Positions 1-6,510 are shown, numbered from the stretch's first letter. The stretch: DNA of 6,565 nt from Planctomycetota bacterium (GCA_027011425.1 JALUZX010000675.1:1-6565), one strand, 5' to 3'. The notes: a model not told the origin generated them from the sequence alone. Numbers and translations are program-made.

Positions 1-783
1 GACCCGAAGGGGGGTGCCGGGCGCGAAGAGGGGGTGGTCCACCAGGATGTAGGCAGGCTTCTCCGGCGAAAGATCCCGGGCCACGAACCGGCCTTCCCGG
101 GAGGTATGCCCGCCCCTCCTCCAGAGGACCTCGCGCCGTGAGCTGCCTTCCAGGGGAAGGCCCACCCAGACACTGCCCAGGCCCACGGGTTTCCCCTCGG
201 AGGAAAAAGCCCGGCCTGTCACCCACCGTCCGTAGGCCAGGTCCACATGGAAAGGCCGGGAAAGGGCGGGGGCTTCCAGGGAGATCGCCCGGATCCCGAA
301 TCCAGGAGGGTGGATCAAGAGGGCCCATCCTCTGGGAGAGAGCCCCATGTTCCGGAAAGCGAACCGCCCGCCCGGGCCGGAGAGGACCTTGATCTCCGCC
401 TGCCTGGGTTCTCCCGGCCTGGAGAGGGGAACCAGTTCCACCGGCACCGATTCCAGGGGGCCCGTGGGGCCCACGACCCAACCCTGGAGTCCCTGGCGCA
501 GTCCCTCCCGGACCCGGCGGATCTTTCCCCGCGTGCCAACGGCGGGCCTGTGCTTCGCCCGATCCCGGGAGGAAACCCAGGGGGCTCCGGTCCCTCCCTG
601 GAGAATGCCGGGAAGAAGGGGGTCCTCCATCACCGCTCCTCCCGGGATGTCCTCCCCCCGGGGAAGTTCGATCTCAGGGGTTCCCATCCCGGCCAGGGCT
701 CCCGCCACGGCGGCGATCACTCCCCCCAGGGCCACGACGATCCTCCTGGTGTCCAGGAGGGGCACAGGCGCAAGCTTTCCCAT
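1..783 (-). CDS. Partial membrane-anchored protein with carboxypeptidase-regulatory-like repeats (runs off left edge)
   Basis: An uninterrupted minus-strand frame runs from ATG at 783-781 to the window edge: 261 codons with no stop, so the C-terminus is missing. Residues about 14-33 (RRIVVALGGVIAAVAGALAG) form one hydrophobic segment after arginines, a signal anchor or signal peptide. A Pro/Gly-rich linker follows. Then come two related beta-rich units: about 99-183 (GWVVGPTG, GGRFAFRN, LSPRGWALLIHPPGFG) and about 188-257 (VTGRAFSSEGKPV, EGRFVARDLSP, AYILVDHPLFAPG). Each has the pattern G-x-V, a Gly/Pro turn, G-R-F, an LSP turn and a strand ending in a Pro-x-Phe/Gly element, as in carboxypeptidase-regulatory-like (transthyretin-like) domains. 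These usually act in adhesion or as spacer domains outside the cytoplasm. No enzyme motif is visible. A purine-rich stretch (GGGGAAG) precedes the ATG. TTG at 786 is an alternative start; the frame stays open further upstream but has no other ATG, GTG or TTG before 1078. The coding frame is secure; the domain name is moderately sure and the function unknown. Confidence 0.75.
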   Translation of the reverse strand, partial: MGKLAPVPLLDTRRIVVALGGVIAAVAGALAGMGTPEIELPRGEDIPGGAVMEDPLLPGILQGGTGAPWVSSRDRAKHRPAVGTRGKIRRVREGLRQGLQGWVVGPTGPLESVPVELVPLSRPGEPRQAEIKVLSGPGGRFAFRNMGLSPRGWALLIHPPGFGIRAISLEAPALSRPFHVDLAYGRWVTGRAFSSEGKPVGLGSVWVGLPLEGSSRREVLWRRGGHTSREGRFVARDLSPEKPAYILVDHPLFAPGTPLRV

Positions 784-1077
784 CAATCTTCCCCATCTCT
801 TCCCGGATTCTGTCGGGTTTTCGACCGGCCCTGTCCATTCCTTGAGCAGGACAAGGAACTCCCCATGGGGGGGGAGGATGGGGACAAGGCTTTCACCGGC
901 GGTTGGACCTTGTTTCTCGAGCCGGCCGGTTTCTCCGGGAGGACCCCGGCCTGGACCTCCGCCCAGGCGGGAATCTAGCCCGGAGAAGGAAGAATGTAAA
1001 AGGTTCTTCAGGTGGGGGGATTGCGGGCCGAAGAAGAGGGGGGTATGGATCGATTGGTCTTGGTGAGGCAGGAAGTC
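784..1077. other. Divergent intergenic spacer
   Basis: This is the stretch between two genes pointing away from each other, so it should hold promoters for both. I see no convincing -35/-10 pair on either strand. The AT-richest patch is around 991-1008 (aatgtaaaaggttctt), upstream of the plus-strand gene, which is suggestive only. The minus-strand frame of the left gene stays open through the whole stretch, and part of it (complement of about 784-895) reads in a protein-like way, but only a CTG at 849 could start it there. Plus-strand open frames that cross here have Arg/Pro/Gly-rich products and look like shadows. No tRNA or other RNA gene was recognised. Confidence 0.5.
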
Positions 1078-1932
1078 ATGAAAAAAGCCGGTCGAAACAG
1101 GATCGTCCCCTTCCTTACGGTCCTTCTCGGGGCCCTTCTGGGCGGAAAGGCTCTGCCCCAGGCTGGAAAGAAACCTCGTCCCCCCAGGCGGACCTCCCCC
1201 TTGGAAAAGGAGTCCGCCAAGGACAAGGCCGTGCTGGAGAGAATCCGGAACAATTTCCAGGAGACGAGAAGGGGGAAAACCCTCTCGGCCAACGTGCAGA
1301 TCCTTCTGGAACTCAAGAACGGTGAGAAGATCAAGGGAATCGTCCGCAACGGCCGCTTCGTGGAGAGGGACGCGGGGTTGGATTTCAGGCCGTCGGACAA
1401 GAGGATCCCCGGGGCCGGGCTCCGGATCTGGTATTACAACAACACATCTTCCTATATTTTCATCCAGTATAAATACATCAAGAACTACAAGATCGTCCGC
1501 CGCCTCTCCGACCTCCAGGTGAAGGAGATCGGTGACAAGATCCGGAAGAGGGAAAGGCGGGAAGCGGCCCTTGCCCGGAAGAAGGCCCGGGAGCGCATCG
1601 AGGCCATCAAACGCAGGCTCAAGGGCGAGAAAGTGGAAGAGAAGCTGGAGAAACTGGCCGGGGAGATCCAGGCGAACGAGAAGGAAGCCAAGGCCAGGAT
1701 GGAACGGGCCAAGCTCCTCAAGGAATTCCCTCCGGCCGAGGGCTGGGGTCCCCAGCGGATCCAGGAGATCAACTTGAGGAAGATCGCCCTCCACGTCTAC
1801 CCGAACGAGAAGGAAAAACGCTTCATCCAGGTCTTCGAAGACTGGCAAAAGGCCTACAAGGAAGCCCAGGATACCCAGAAGAAGGAAAAGGCCCTGGAGA
1901 AGGCCATGAAGGGCGGCCAAAGGAGAAAGTAG
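1078..1932 (+). CDS. Hypothetical secreted protein with beta-rich N-terminal part and charged helical C-terminal part
   Basis: The product is 284 aa and I do not recognise a family. ATG at 1078 was chosen because it gives a clean signal peptide (MKKAGRNR, then hydrophobic IVPFLTVLLGALLGG, possible cleavage after Ala29) and follows AGGAAG at 4-base spacing. In-frame ATG at 1045 and GTG at 1012 would add 11 or 22 residues before it. After a basic Pro-rich linker, residues about 66-145 look beta-rich (SANVQILLELKNGEKIKGIV, then an aromatic, Asn/Tyr-rich patch WYYNNTSSYIFIQYKYIKNY). The LKNGEKIKGIV phrase recalls small barrel domains, but that is inference. Residues about 147-217 are almost all Lys, Arg, Glu, Ala and Leu and probably form a long helix or coiled coil. 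The C-terminal 60 residues are again helical and lysine-rich, ending QRRK. It is predicted to act outside the cytoplasmic membrane, perhaps as a structural or binding protein. A strong hairpin follows the stop, which separates it from fabD. Confidence 0.8.
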   Translation: MKKAGRNRIVPFLTVLLGALLGGKALPQAGKKPRPPRRTSPLEKESAKDKAVLERIRNNFQETRRGKTLSANVQILLELKNGEKIKGIVRNGRFVERDAGLDFRPSDKRIPGAGLRIWYYNNTSSYIFIQYKYIKNYKIVRRLSDLQVKEIGDKIRKRERREAALARKKARERIEAIKRRLKGEKVEEKLEKLAGEIQANEKEAKARMERAKLLKEFPPAEGWGPQRIQEINLRKIALHVYPNEKEKRFIQVFEDWQKAYKEAQDTQKKEKALEKAMKGGQRRK

Positions 1933-1982
1933 GGGCCGCCGGAGCCTGAGCCCCCTCCAGCGGCTCAGGCGAACGTCGGCCC
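1933..1982 (+). terminator. Long two-part hairpin after the stop codon, likely transcript end
   Basis: The inner stem is a perfect 9-bp match: GCCTGAGCC (1944-1952) pairs with GGCTCAGGC (1962-1970) around a 9-base loop. The outer stem pairs GGGCCGCCG (1933-1941) with CGTCGGCCC (1974-1982), 8 of 9 bases, with a GA/GAA internal loop between the stems. It begins at the first base after the TAG. No T-tract follows on the plus strand and none flanks it usefully on the minus strand, so it is not a textbook intrinsic terminator. It could be a U-less terminator, an mRNA 3'-end stabiliser, or a processing site. The structure is clear; its role is inferred. Confidence 0.5.
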
Positions 1983-2090
1983 GCGTTGGTCCCGGAAAGG
2001 GCGCGCCGGGATCTGAAGGTTGCAATCCACCTCCTCAAGGGTTATTCGACCCGGTCCAGGAAGCAGTTCTCCCAGGACCGAGGAGGCGGC
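1983..2090 (+). promoter_or_regulatory. fabD upstream leader with weak promoter-like and hairpin elements
   Basis: This 108-base gap lies between the long hairpin and fabD. A weak promoter-like pair is TTGCAA (2020-2025) and TATTCG (2043-2048), 17 bases apart; it matches consensus poorly. Two smaller possible hairpins are GGTCCCGG (1988-1995) with CCGGGATC (2006-2013, one G-U pair), and CGGTCC (2052-2057) with GGACCG (2075-2080). The second lies directly before the fabD ribosome-binding site. The fabD frame is open back to a TTG at 1986, but that 35-codon extension is not needed by the family and reads as non-coding. Confidence 0.3.
2081..2086 (+). promoter_or_regulatory. Ribosome-binding site of fabD
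   Basis: AGGAGG is a perfect Shine-Dalgarno core ending 4 bases before the ATG at 2091. It settles the fabD start against the upstream in-frame TTG at 1986. Confidence 0.75.
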
Positions 2091-3020
2091 ATGAAAGGTC
2101 TGGCTTTTCTCTTCACAGGGCAGGGTTCCCAGTTCGTCGGCATGGGCCGGGAGATCTTCCGGGCCTTCCCCGAAGCCAAGCGCACCCTCCAGGAAGCAGG
2201 GGAGGCCCTGGGGGAAGACCTGGAAAAACTGATCATGGAAGGCCCCGAAGAGGCCCTGGCCCTCACGGAAAACACCCAGCCCGCCGTCCTTGCCGTGGAC
2301 GTAGCCGTCTACCGGGCCCTGGGCCTCGAACCTTCCGTGGCGGCGGGCCACTCCCTGGGAGAGTATGCCGCCCTGGTGGCGGCGGATTCCCTGGACTTCA
2401 CCCGGGCCGTCCCCCTGGTCCGGGAGAGGGCCCGGGCCATGCAAGAGGCCGTTCCCGCCGGGACGGGGGGCATGGTGGTGCTTCGAAAGCACACCCTCCA
2501 GCAGGCCCGGGACTTGGCCGGTTCGATCACTTCGGGTGTCCTGGAGGTGGTCAACATCAATTGCCCGGGCCAGTATGTCCTCTCAGGTGAGAAGGCCGCC
2601 ATCCGGGAGGTGATCGACAAAGTCGGCCCCAGGCGGGCCCTGGAACTGGCCGTATCGGTGCCCTTCCACTCTTCCCTCCTGGAGGAGGCGGGCCGGGAAT
2701 TCGCCCGCCGCCTGGAGGAAATTCCTTTCCGGGACCCCACCTTCCCCGTGGTCTGCAACGTGGACGCCCGGCCAGTCACAACCGCCGCAGAGGTTCGGGA
2801 CGCCCTGGCGCGCCAGTTCGCGAAACCCGTTCTCTGGGAGGATTCTCTCCGGTTCCTTCTGGGAGAAGGCTACCGGGTCTTCGTGGAATGCGGGCCCAAG
2901 CCCACGCTTGTCCGGATGGTCCAGGCCGTGGCCCGGGCGGAGGGACTGGAAGACATCCAGGTCTTCGCCCCCGCCACCCCCGAAGAGGTGGCGGACCTGA
3001 AGGAACGTTTCGGAGGCTGA
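2091..3020 (+). CDS. fabD: Malonyl-CoA:ACP transacylase (FabD)
   Basis: This 309-aa protein moves the malonyl group from malonyl-CoA to acyl carrier protein in the cytoplasm, supplying the extender unit of type II fatty-acid synthesis. Near the N-terminus is FTGQGSQFVGMG (residues 8-19). The nucleophile elbow GHSLGEY (86-92) holds the catalytic Ser88. Arg113, in RERARAMQ, fits the malonyl-carboxylate-binding Arg of E. coli FabD. His193, in SVPFHSSL, fits the catalytic His. The PVLWEDSL and FVECGPKPTL segments near the C-terminus are also typical. Length matches the family (about 310 aa) and nothing is missing. The start is fixed by an AGGAGG site 4 bases upstream. It opens the biosynthetic cluster; lpxK starts 6 bases after its stop and in the same frame. 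The usual fab partners (fabH, fabG, acpP, fabF) are not beside it in this window. Confidence 0.96.
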   Translation: MKGLAFLFTGQGSQFVGMGREIFRAFPEAKRTLQEAGEALGEDLEKLIMEGPEEALALTENTQPAVLAVDVAVYRALGLEPSVAAGHSLGEYAALVAADSLDFTRAVPLVRERARAMQEAVPAGTGGMVVLRKHTLQQARDLAGSITSGVLEVVNINCPGQYVLSGEKAAIREVIDKVGPRRALELAVSVPFHSSLLEEAGREFARRLEEIPFRDPTFPVVCNVDARPVTTAAEVRDALARQFAKPVLWEDSLRFLLGEGYRVFVECGPKPTLVRMVQAVARAEGLEDIQVFAPATPEEVADLKERFGG

Positions 3021-3026
3021 CCCGCC

Positions 3027-4037
3027 GTGTCCCTCCTCCTCCGCCGCCTGGCCGGGCTCCCCTACGGACTCCTGGCGGCGGGCCGGGTGAAAGCCTACGC
3101 TCTGGGGATCCTCCCTTCGGAGCGCCCGCCCCTTCCCGTGATCTCCGTGGGAAACCTGGGACTGGGCGGCACGGGCAAGACGCCCCTGGTGCTCCACCTG
3201 CTGGGGAAGCTCCGGGCCGAGGGATTCCGGCCGGGCGTTCTTTCCAGGGGTTACGGAAAGGCGAAAAACGAGAAGCTGAACGACGAAGGGCGCCTTCTGG
3301 AGCTTCGCTTTCCCGGCCTTCCCCAGGAGCAGGACCCCGACCGTGCGGCGGCGGCCGAGAGGCTCCTGGCCCGCGCGTCCCTGGACTGCCTGGTCCTGGA
3401 CGACGCCTTCCAGCACCTTCGGATCGCCCGTGACCTGGACCTGGTCTGCCTCTCGGGCCGCCGGCCCTGGTTCGAAGACGCTCCCCTGCCCCTGGGAAGA
3501 CTCCGGGAGTTTCCGTCGGCCCTGAAACGGGCCCACCTCCTGGTCCTGACCCACACAGAGGGACTGCCCCGGGAAAAAGTGGCGGCCCTTGAAGAGAGGG
3601 CGGCCCTGGATTCCGGGGGGAAACCCCTGGCACGGGCGGAACACCTTCCTTCGGCCCTCCTCCTTCCCGACCCGGCCGGGGAAGGGAAGAGCCGGGAACG
3701 GCCCCCTTCGGACTTGGAGGGAAAGAGGGTCTTCCTCTTCTCCGCCATCGGATCACCCCGGGCCTTCCAGGCCACCGTGGAAGGCCTGGGCGCCCAGGTG
3801 GCGGGCCACCTGGCTTTCAGGGATCACCACAGGTTCACCCCCGTCGATTTCCGCAAGATCCAGGACCGGGCCCGGGAATCCGGGGCGGAGACGATCCTCA
3901 CCACCGAAAAGGACCTGGCCCGGACGGGGGGGTTCCCCTTTCCCGCCGCCGTCCTCAGGGTGGACCTGGTCTTCCGCCAAGGGGAGGAGCGCCTGGACCG
4001 GCTTCTCCGGGAAGTCCTGGAGAAGAAGGAACCATGA
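3027..4037 (+). CDS. lpxK: Tetraacyldisaccharide 4'-kinase (LpxK)
   Basis: This 336-aa inner-membrane-associated kinase uses ATP to phosphorylate the 4' position of the tetraacyl disaccharide 1-phosphate, giving lipid IVA. The family N-terminus is present: an amphipathic/hydrophobic helix (about 1-28), PVISVGNLGLGGTGKTP with the Walker A Lys51, and GVLSRGYG (70-77). Walker B-like LVLDDAFQH (122-130) has Asp125-Asp126, followed by LRIARDLDLV. PLPLGRLREFPSALKRA (153-169), FRDHHRFT (264-271) and TTEKD (292-296) are also family motifs. The usual GDEP box reads NDEG (85-88); Asp86 lies where the catalytic Asp99 of the Aquifex enzyme is expected, judging from spacing to Asp125-126. The start is a GTG; no earlier start is possible because the fabD stop lies three codons upstream in frame. 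GGAGG at 3012-3016 can serve as its ribosome site. The end overlaps the next gene by ATGA, implying coupled translation. Confidence 0.95.
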   Translation: MSLLLRRLAGLPYGLLAAGRVKAYALGILPSERPPLPVISVGNLGLGGTGKTPLVLHLLGKLRAEGFRPGVLSRGYGKAKNEKLNDEGRLLELRFPGLPQEQDPDRAAAAERLLARASLDCLVLDDAFQHLRIARDLDLVCLSGRRPWFEDAPLPLGRLREFPSALKRAHLLVLTHTEGLPREKVAALEERAALDSGGKPLARAEHLPSALLLPDPAGEGKSRERPPSDLEGKRVFLFSAIGSPRAFQATVEGLGAQVAGHLAFRDHHRFTPVDFRKIQDRARESGAETILTTEKDLARTGGFPFPAAVLRVDLVFRQGEERLDRLLREVLEKKEP

Positions 4038-4936
4038 AGCGAAAGAGAAGAAACCAGGTCCTGGACTGGACCTCGGCCAGGCTCCTGCAGGGCCTCCTGG
4101 GATGCCTGGCCCGGGCCCCGGAAGGACCGGCTTATTTCCTGGCCTCCCTGGCGGGGAAACTCTTCTGGCGGATCTCCCCCTCCCGGAGGGAACGGGCCCT
4201 GGAAAACCTTTTTCTCGCCTTGGGGGAGAAGGCCTCTCCCGCGCTGGCCAAGGAGAGCTTCTCCTCCCTGATGAAAGTCGCTTTGGACTTCGTCCGCCTG
4301 CCGAGCATGTTGAGAAGGGGAGAGTTCGCCGGGCGGGTGGATTTTTCAGGGTTCACCCCCCTCCTGGAGGAGGCGGGTGAGGGAGGCGTGATCTTCGTCA
4401 CGGGGCACCTGGGATCCTGGGAAGTGGGAGGGGTGGCCCTGGCCCGGCGAAGAGGGGAACTGCATGTCATCGCCCGGCGGGTGGAGAACCCCTACCTGGA
4501 CCGGCTGGTCTTCCGCGGGAGGACCGAGGCGGGCCTGGTGGTCCACCCGAGGAGAGGCGGGATGCGCCCCCTGGCGCGGGCCTTGAAGGAGGGAAAGGAC
4601 GCAGGCGTGCTCCTGGACCAGAACCAGCGAAAGAGGGGGATCTTCGTGCCCGTCTTCGGCAGGCTCGCCTCCACGGACCGGTCCGCCGCGGCCCTGGCCT
4701 TCCGGCTGGGACGGCCCGTAGTGGTGGGGTTCGCCCTGAGAGAGGGAAAGGGGTTCCGCTTTCGCATGGTCCCTGGAGGACTTCTCCGGCCGACCCCGGG
4801 GGAAAAGGAGGGAAAAGACCTGGAAGGCTTCACCCGCCGGATCGTGGAGGCCATGGAAAAGATCATTCTCCGCTTCCCCGGCCAGTATCTCTGGCTCCAC
4901 AACCGGTATCGCACCCGGCCACCCGGGGAAGAATAG
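4034..4936 (+). CDS. LpxL/HtrB-type lysophospholipid acyltransferase (probable lipid A secondary acyltransferase)
   Basis: This 300-aa protein belongs to the LpxL/LpxM acyltransferase family, which transfers acyl chains from acyl-ACP to lipid A precursors at the inner membrane. The catalytic HX4E motif is HLGSWE (His125, Glu130) inside GVIFVTGHLGSWEVGG. Other family marks are RRVENPYLDRLVFRGR (148-163), GVLLDQNQRKRGIFVPVFGR (191-210), the serine/alanine-rich stretch after it, GRPVVVGFALREG (226-238), and the end motif QYLWLHNRYRTRP (284-296). A basic N-terminus (MKRKRR) precedes a hydrophobic stretch at about 32-48, in keeping with membrane association. Length is normal. ATG 4034 overlaps the lpxK stop (ATGA). 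The lpxK context favours a lipid A late acyltransferase over related PatA-type enzymes, but whether it is LpxL- or LpxM-like, and which chain it uses, cannot be told. No second copy is in the window. Confidence 0.9.
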   Translation: MKRKRRNQVLDWTSARLLQGLLGCLARAPEGPAYFLASLAGKLFWRISPSRRERALENLFLALGEKASPALAKESFSSLMKVALDFVRLPSMLRRGEFAGRVDFSGFTPLLEEAGEGGVIFVTGHLGSWEVGGVALARRRGELHVIARRVENPYLDRLVFRGRTEAGLVVHPRRGGMRPLARALKEGKDAGVLLDQNQRKRGIFVPVFGRLASTDRSAAALAFRLGRPVVVGFALREGKGFRFRMVPGGLLRPTPGEKEGKDLEGFTRRIVEAMEKIILRFPGQYLWLHNRYRTRPPGEE

Positions 4937-5004
4937 TAGTGGCCCCGGCCGGGTAAGATCAGGAAACTGTCGCCTCGGGAAGGGAGGAGGGAGCGGAGAG
5001 GGGC
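4937..5004 (+). promoter_or_regulatory. Purine-rich gap with hldE ribosome-binding sites
   Basis: This 68-base gap is the only real break in the plus-strand cluster. Its last third (4977-5003) is almost all purine and holds two Shine-Dalgarno candidates: AGGAGG (4985-4990), 14 bases from the ATG and rather far, and GGAG (4995-4998), 6 bases away and the likelier one. Near its left end is a 10-base palindrome, CCCGGCCGGG (4944-4953), too tight for a good hairpin. No clear promoter or terminator is visible, so hldE is probably read from the upstream transcript. Confidence 0.45.
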
Positions 5005-6510
5005 ATGCTGGAAGAAGAAACCCTGCTCAGAGAGATCGGCTCCCCACGAGTCCTGGTGGTGGGGGACGTGATCCTGGATACCTACATCCGGGGGAAAGTG
5101 CGGAGAATCTCCCCCGAGGCCCCCATCCCCGTCTTCGAAGGGGGGAAGAGAATCTACAGGCTCGGCGGAGCGGGGAACGTGGCGGCCAACCTGCGCGCAC
5201 TGGGGGCGGCCACCGCCCTGGCGGGATGCGTGGGCGCCGACCCGGAGGGGGAGAAGATCCTCTCCCTGCTGGGAGAACTGGGGGTGGAGACGCCCGGCCT
5301 CGTTCGGACCCGGGAACGCCCCTCCACGCGGAAGACCCGCTTTCTTTCCCGGGACCATCAGCTCCTGCGATGGGACGAGGAGGAGACCCGGCCCCTGGAC
5401 GGGGAGACGGCGGGGAAGATCGAGGAATGGCTCCGCCGGGAGGGCCCTTCCTTCGACGCCGTCGTGCTCAGCGATTACGGCAAGGGAGTTCTTACCGACG
5501 AAGTGATCGCCGCGGCCGTGGAGAAGACCCGCCGCCTTGGGATCCCCCTGGTGGTGGATCCCAAGGGCAGGGATTTCCGCCGCTACCGGGGCGCCACCCA
5601 CATCACGCCCAACCAGCTTGAAACGGAGACGGCCACGGGGATTCACCTGGACACCCCCGGCGCGGTGGAGAAAGCGGCGGACCGTCTTCTCCGGGAAGTG
5701 GACCTCCAGGCCGCAATCATCACCCTGGGAAAGGAGGGGATCTTCTTCAAGACGAGAGAGGGCGAGAAAGGGAGGCTTCCCGCCAGGGCCCGGGCCGTTT
5801 ACGACGTCACCGGCGCCGGCGACACGGTGGTCTCCGTTCTCTCCTTCTCCCTCGGCGCCGGCGTGAATCTCCCCTCGGCCCTGAAGATCTGCAACGTAGC
5901 CGCCGGGATCGTGGTGGGCAAGCTCGGCGCCGTGCCGGTGAGCAGGGAGGAGATCCTGAGGGAAATCGGGTTGGGAAGGGATTCGGGCAAGATCCTGGAC
6001 CTGGACCTTCTCAAGGGAAGGCTCGCCGCCGCCCGCGAGAGGGGCGAAAAGATGGTCTTCACCAATGGGTGCTTCGATATCCTCCACGCCGGACACGTCC
6101 GCTTCCTCCGTGAAGCCAGGAGCCAAGGGGATCTCCTGGTGGTGGGGATCAACGACGACGCCTCGGTCCGAAGGCTCAAGGGCGAGGGAAGGCCCGTCCA
6201 CTCCCTGGGGGACAGGCTGGAAGTCCTTGCGGCCCTCGAGGACGTGGACTACGTGGTCTCCTTCTCCGAGGATACGCCGGAGCGCCTGATCCGGGAGATC
6301 ACCCCCGACGTCCTGGTCAAGGGAGAGGACTGGAAGGACAAGGGGGTGGTCGGAAGAGATTGGGTGGAGTCCCACGGAGGCAGGGTGGTCCTTCTTCCCC
6401 TGTATCCCGGCCGGTCCACCACGGCCGCCCTGGAGCGGCTCAAGGCGGCGGAACCGGAGGAGGGAGAGGGCGGCCCAGGGGAGCCCCCTTCCGGGGAGGG
6501 AAAAGGGTGA
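5005..6510 (+). CDS. hldE: Bifunctional heptose 7-phosphate kinase / heptose 1-phosphate adenylyltransferase (HldE)
   Basis: This 501-aa cytoplasmic enzyme carries out two steps toward ADP-heptose, the inner-core LPS sugar donor. Residues about 14-320 are a PfkB/ribokinase-type kinase: VLVVGDVILD (17-25 region), RISPEAPIPV (34-43), GGAGNVAANL (54-63), DYGKGVL (157-163), VVDPKGRDF (183-191), and the signature DVTGAGDT (267-274) with catalytic Asp273. Residues about 345-480 are a nucleotidyltransferase: FTNGCFDILHAGHV (352-365) with the HxGH motif His361-His364, RLKGEGRPV, EDTPERLI, VKGEDW (438-443) and GRSTT (469-473). Both active sites look complete, and the size matches fused HldE proteins (E. 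coli is about 477 aa). The last 20 or so residues are a Gly/Glu/Pro-rich tail of unknown use. The stop overlaps the next start (GTGA). Its place after lpxK and the acyltransferase fits LPS synthesis. Confidence 0.95.
   Translation: MLEEETLLREIGSPRVLVVGDVILDTYIRGKVRRISPEAPIPVFEGGKRIYRLGGAGNVAANLRALGAATALAGCVGADPEGEKILSLLGELGVETPGLVRTRERPSTRKTRFLSRDHQLLRWDEEETRPLDGETAGKIEEWLRREGPSFDAVVLSDYGKGVLTDEVIAAAVEKTRRLGIPLVVDPKGRDFRRYRGATHITPNQLETETATGIHLDTPGAVEKAADRLLREVDLQAAIITLGKEGIFFKTREGEKGRLPARARAVYDVTGAGDTVVSVLSFSLGAGVNLPSALKICNVAAGIVVGKLGAVPVSREEILREIGLGRDSGKILDLDLLKGRLAAARERGEKMVFTNGCFDILHAGHVRFLREARSQGDLLVVGINDDASVRRLKGEGRPVHSLGDRLEVLAALEDVDYVVSFSEDTPERLIREITPDVLVKGEDWKDKGVVGRDWVESHGGRVVLLPLYPGRSTTAALERLKAAEPEEGEGGPGEPPSGEGKG

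Noticed and set aside
247..1066. Two plus-strand open frames of about 240 codons in the left part.
   Set aside because: Products are Arg/Pro/Ser/Gly-rich without motifs, while the opposite strand gives a frame with an anchor and repeated beta units. The minus-strand gene explains this DNA better.
1012..1077. Earlier starts (GTG 1012 or ATG 1045) for the secreted hypothetical protein.
   Set aside because: They would put up to 22 residues, with acidic ones, before the MKK signal peptide. ATG 1078 has a good ribosome site and gives a standard signal peptide. ATG 1045 cannot be fully ruled out.
1986..2090. An N-terminal extension of FabD from TTG 1986.
   Set aside because: FabD proteins begin just before the GQGSQ motif, and ATG 2091 has a perfect AGGAGG site. 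The extra 35 residues are basic and not family-like.
2583..3756. Two overlapping minus-strand open frames of over 300 codons opposite fabD and lpxK.
   Set aside because: Both are shadows of well-supported genes, and the products are low-complexity Arg/Pro/Gly-rich.
4492..6375. A 627-codon open frame on the minus strand, opposite the acyltransferase and hldE.
   Set aside because: It lies fully antisense to two genes with complete family motifs. Its product is His/Pro/Gly/Asp-rich with no motif I know. Long antisense frames are expected in GC-rich DNA with few T-starting codons on the complement.
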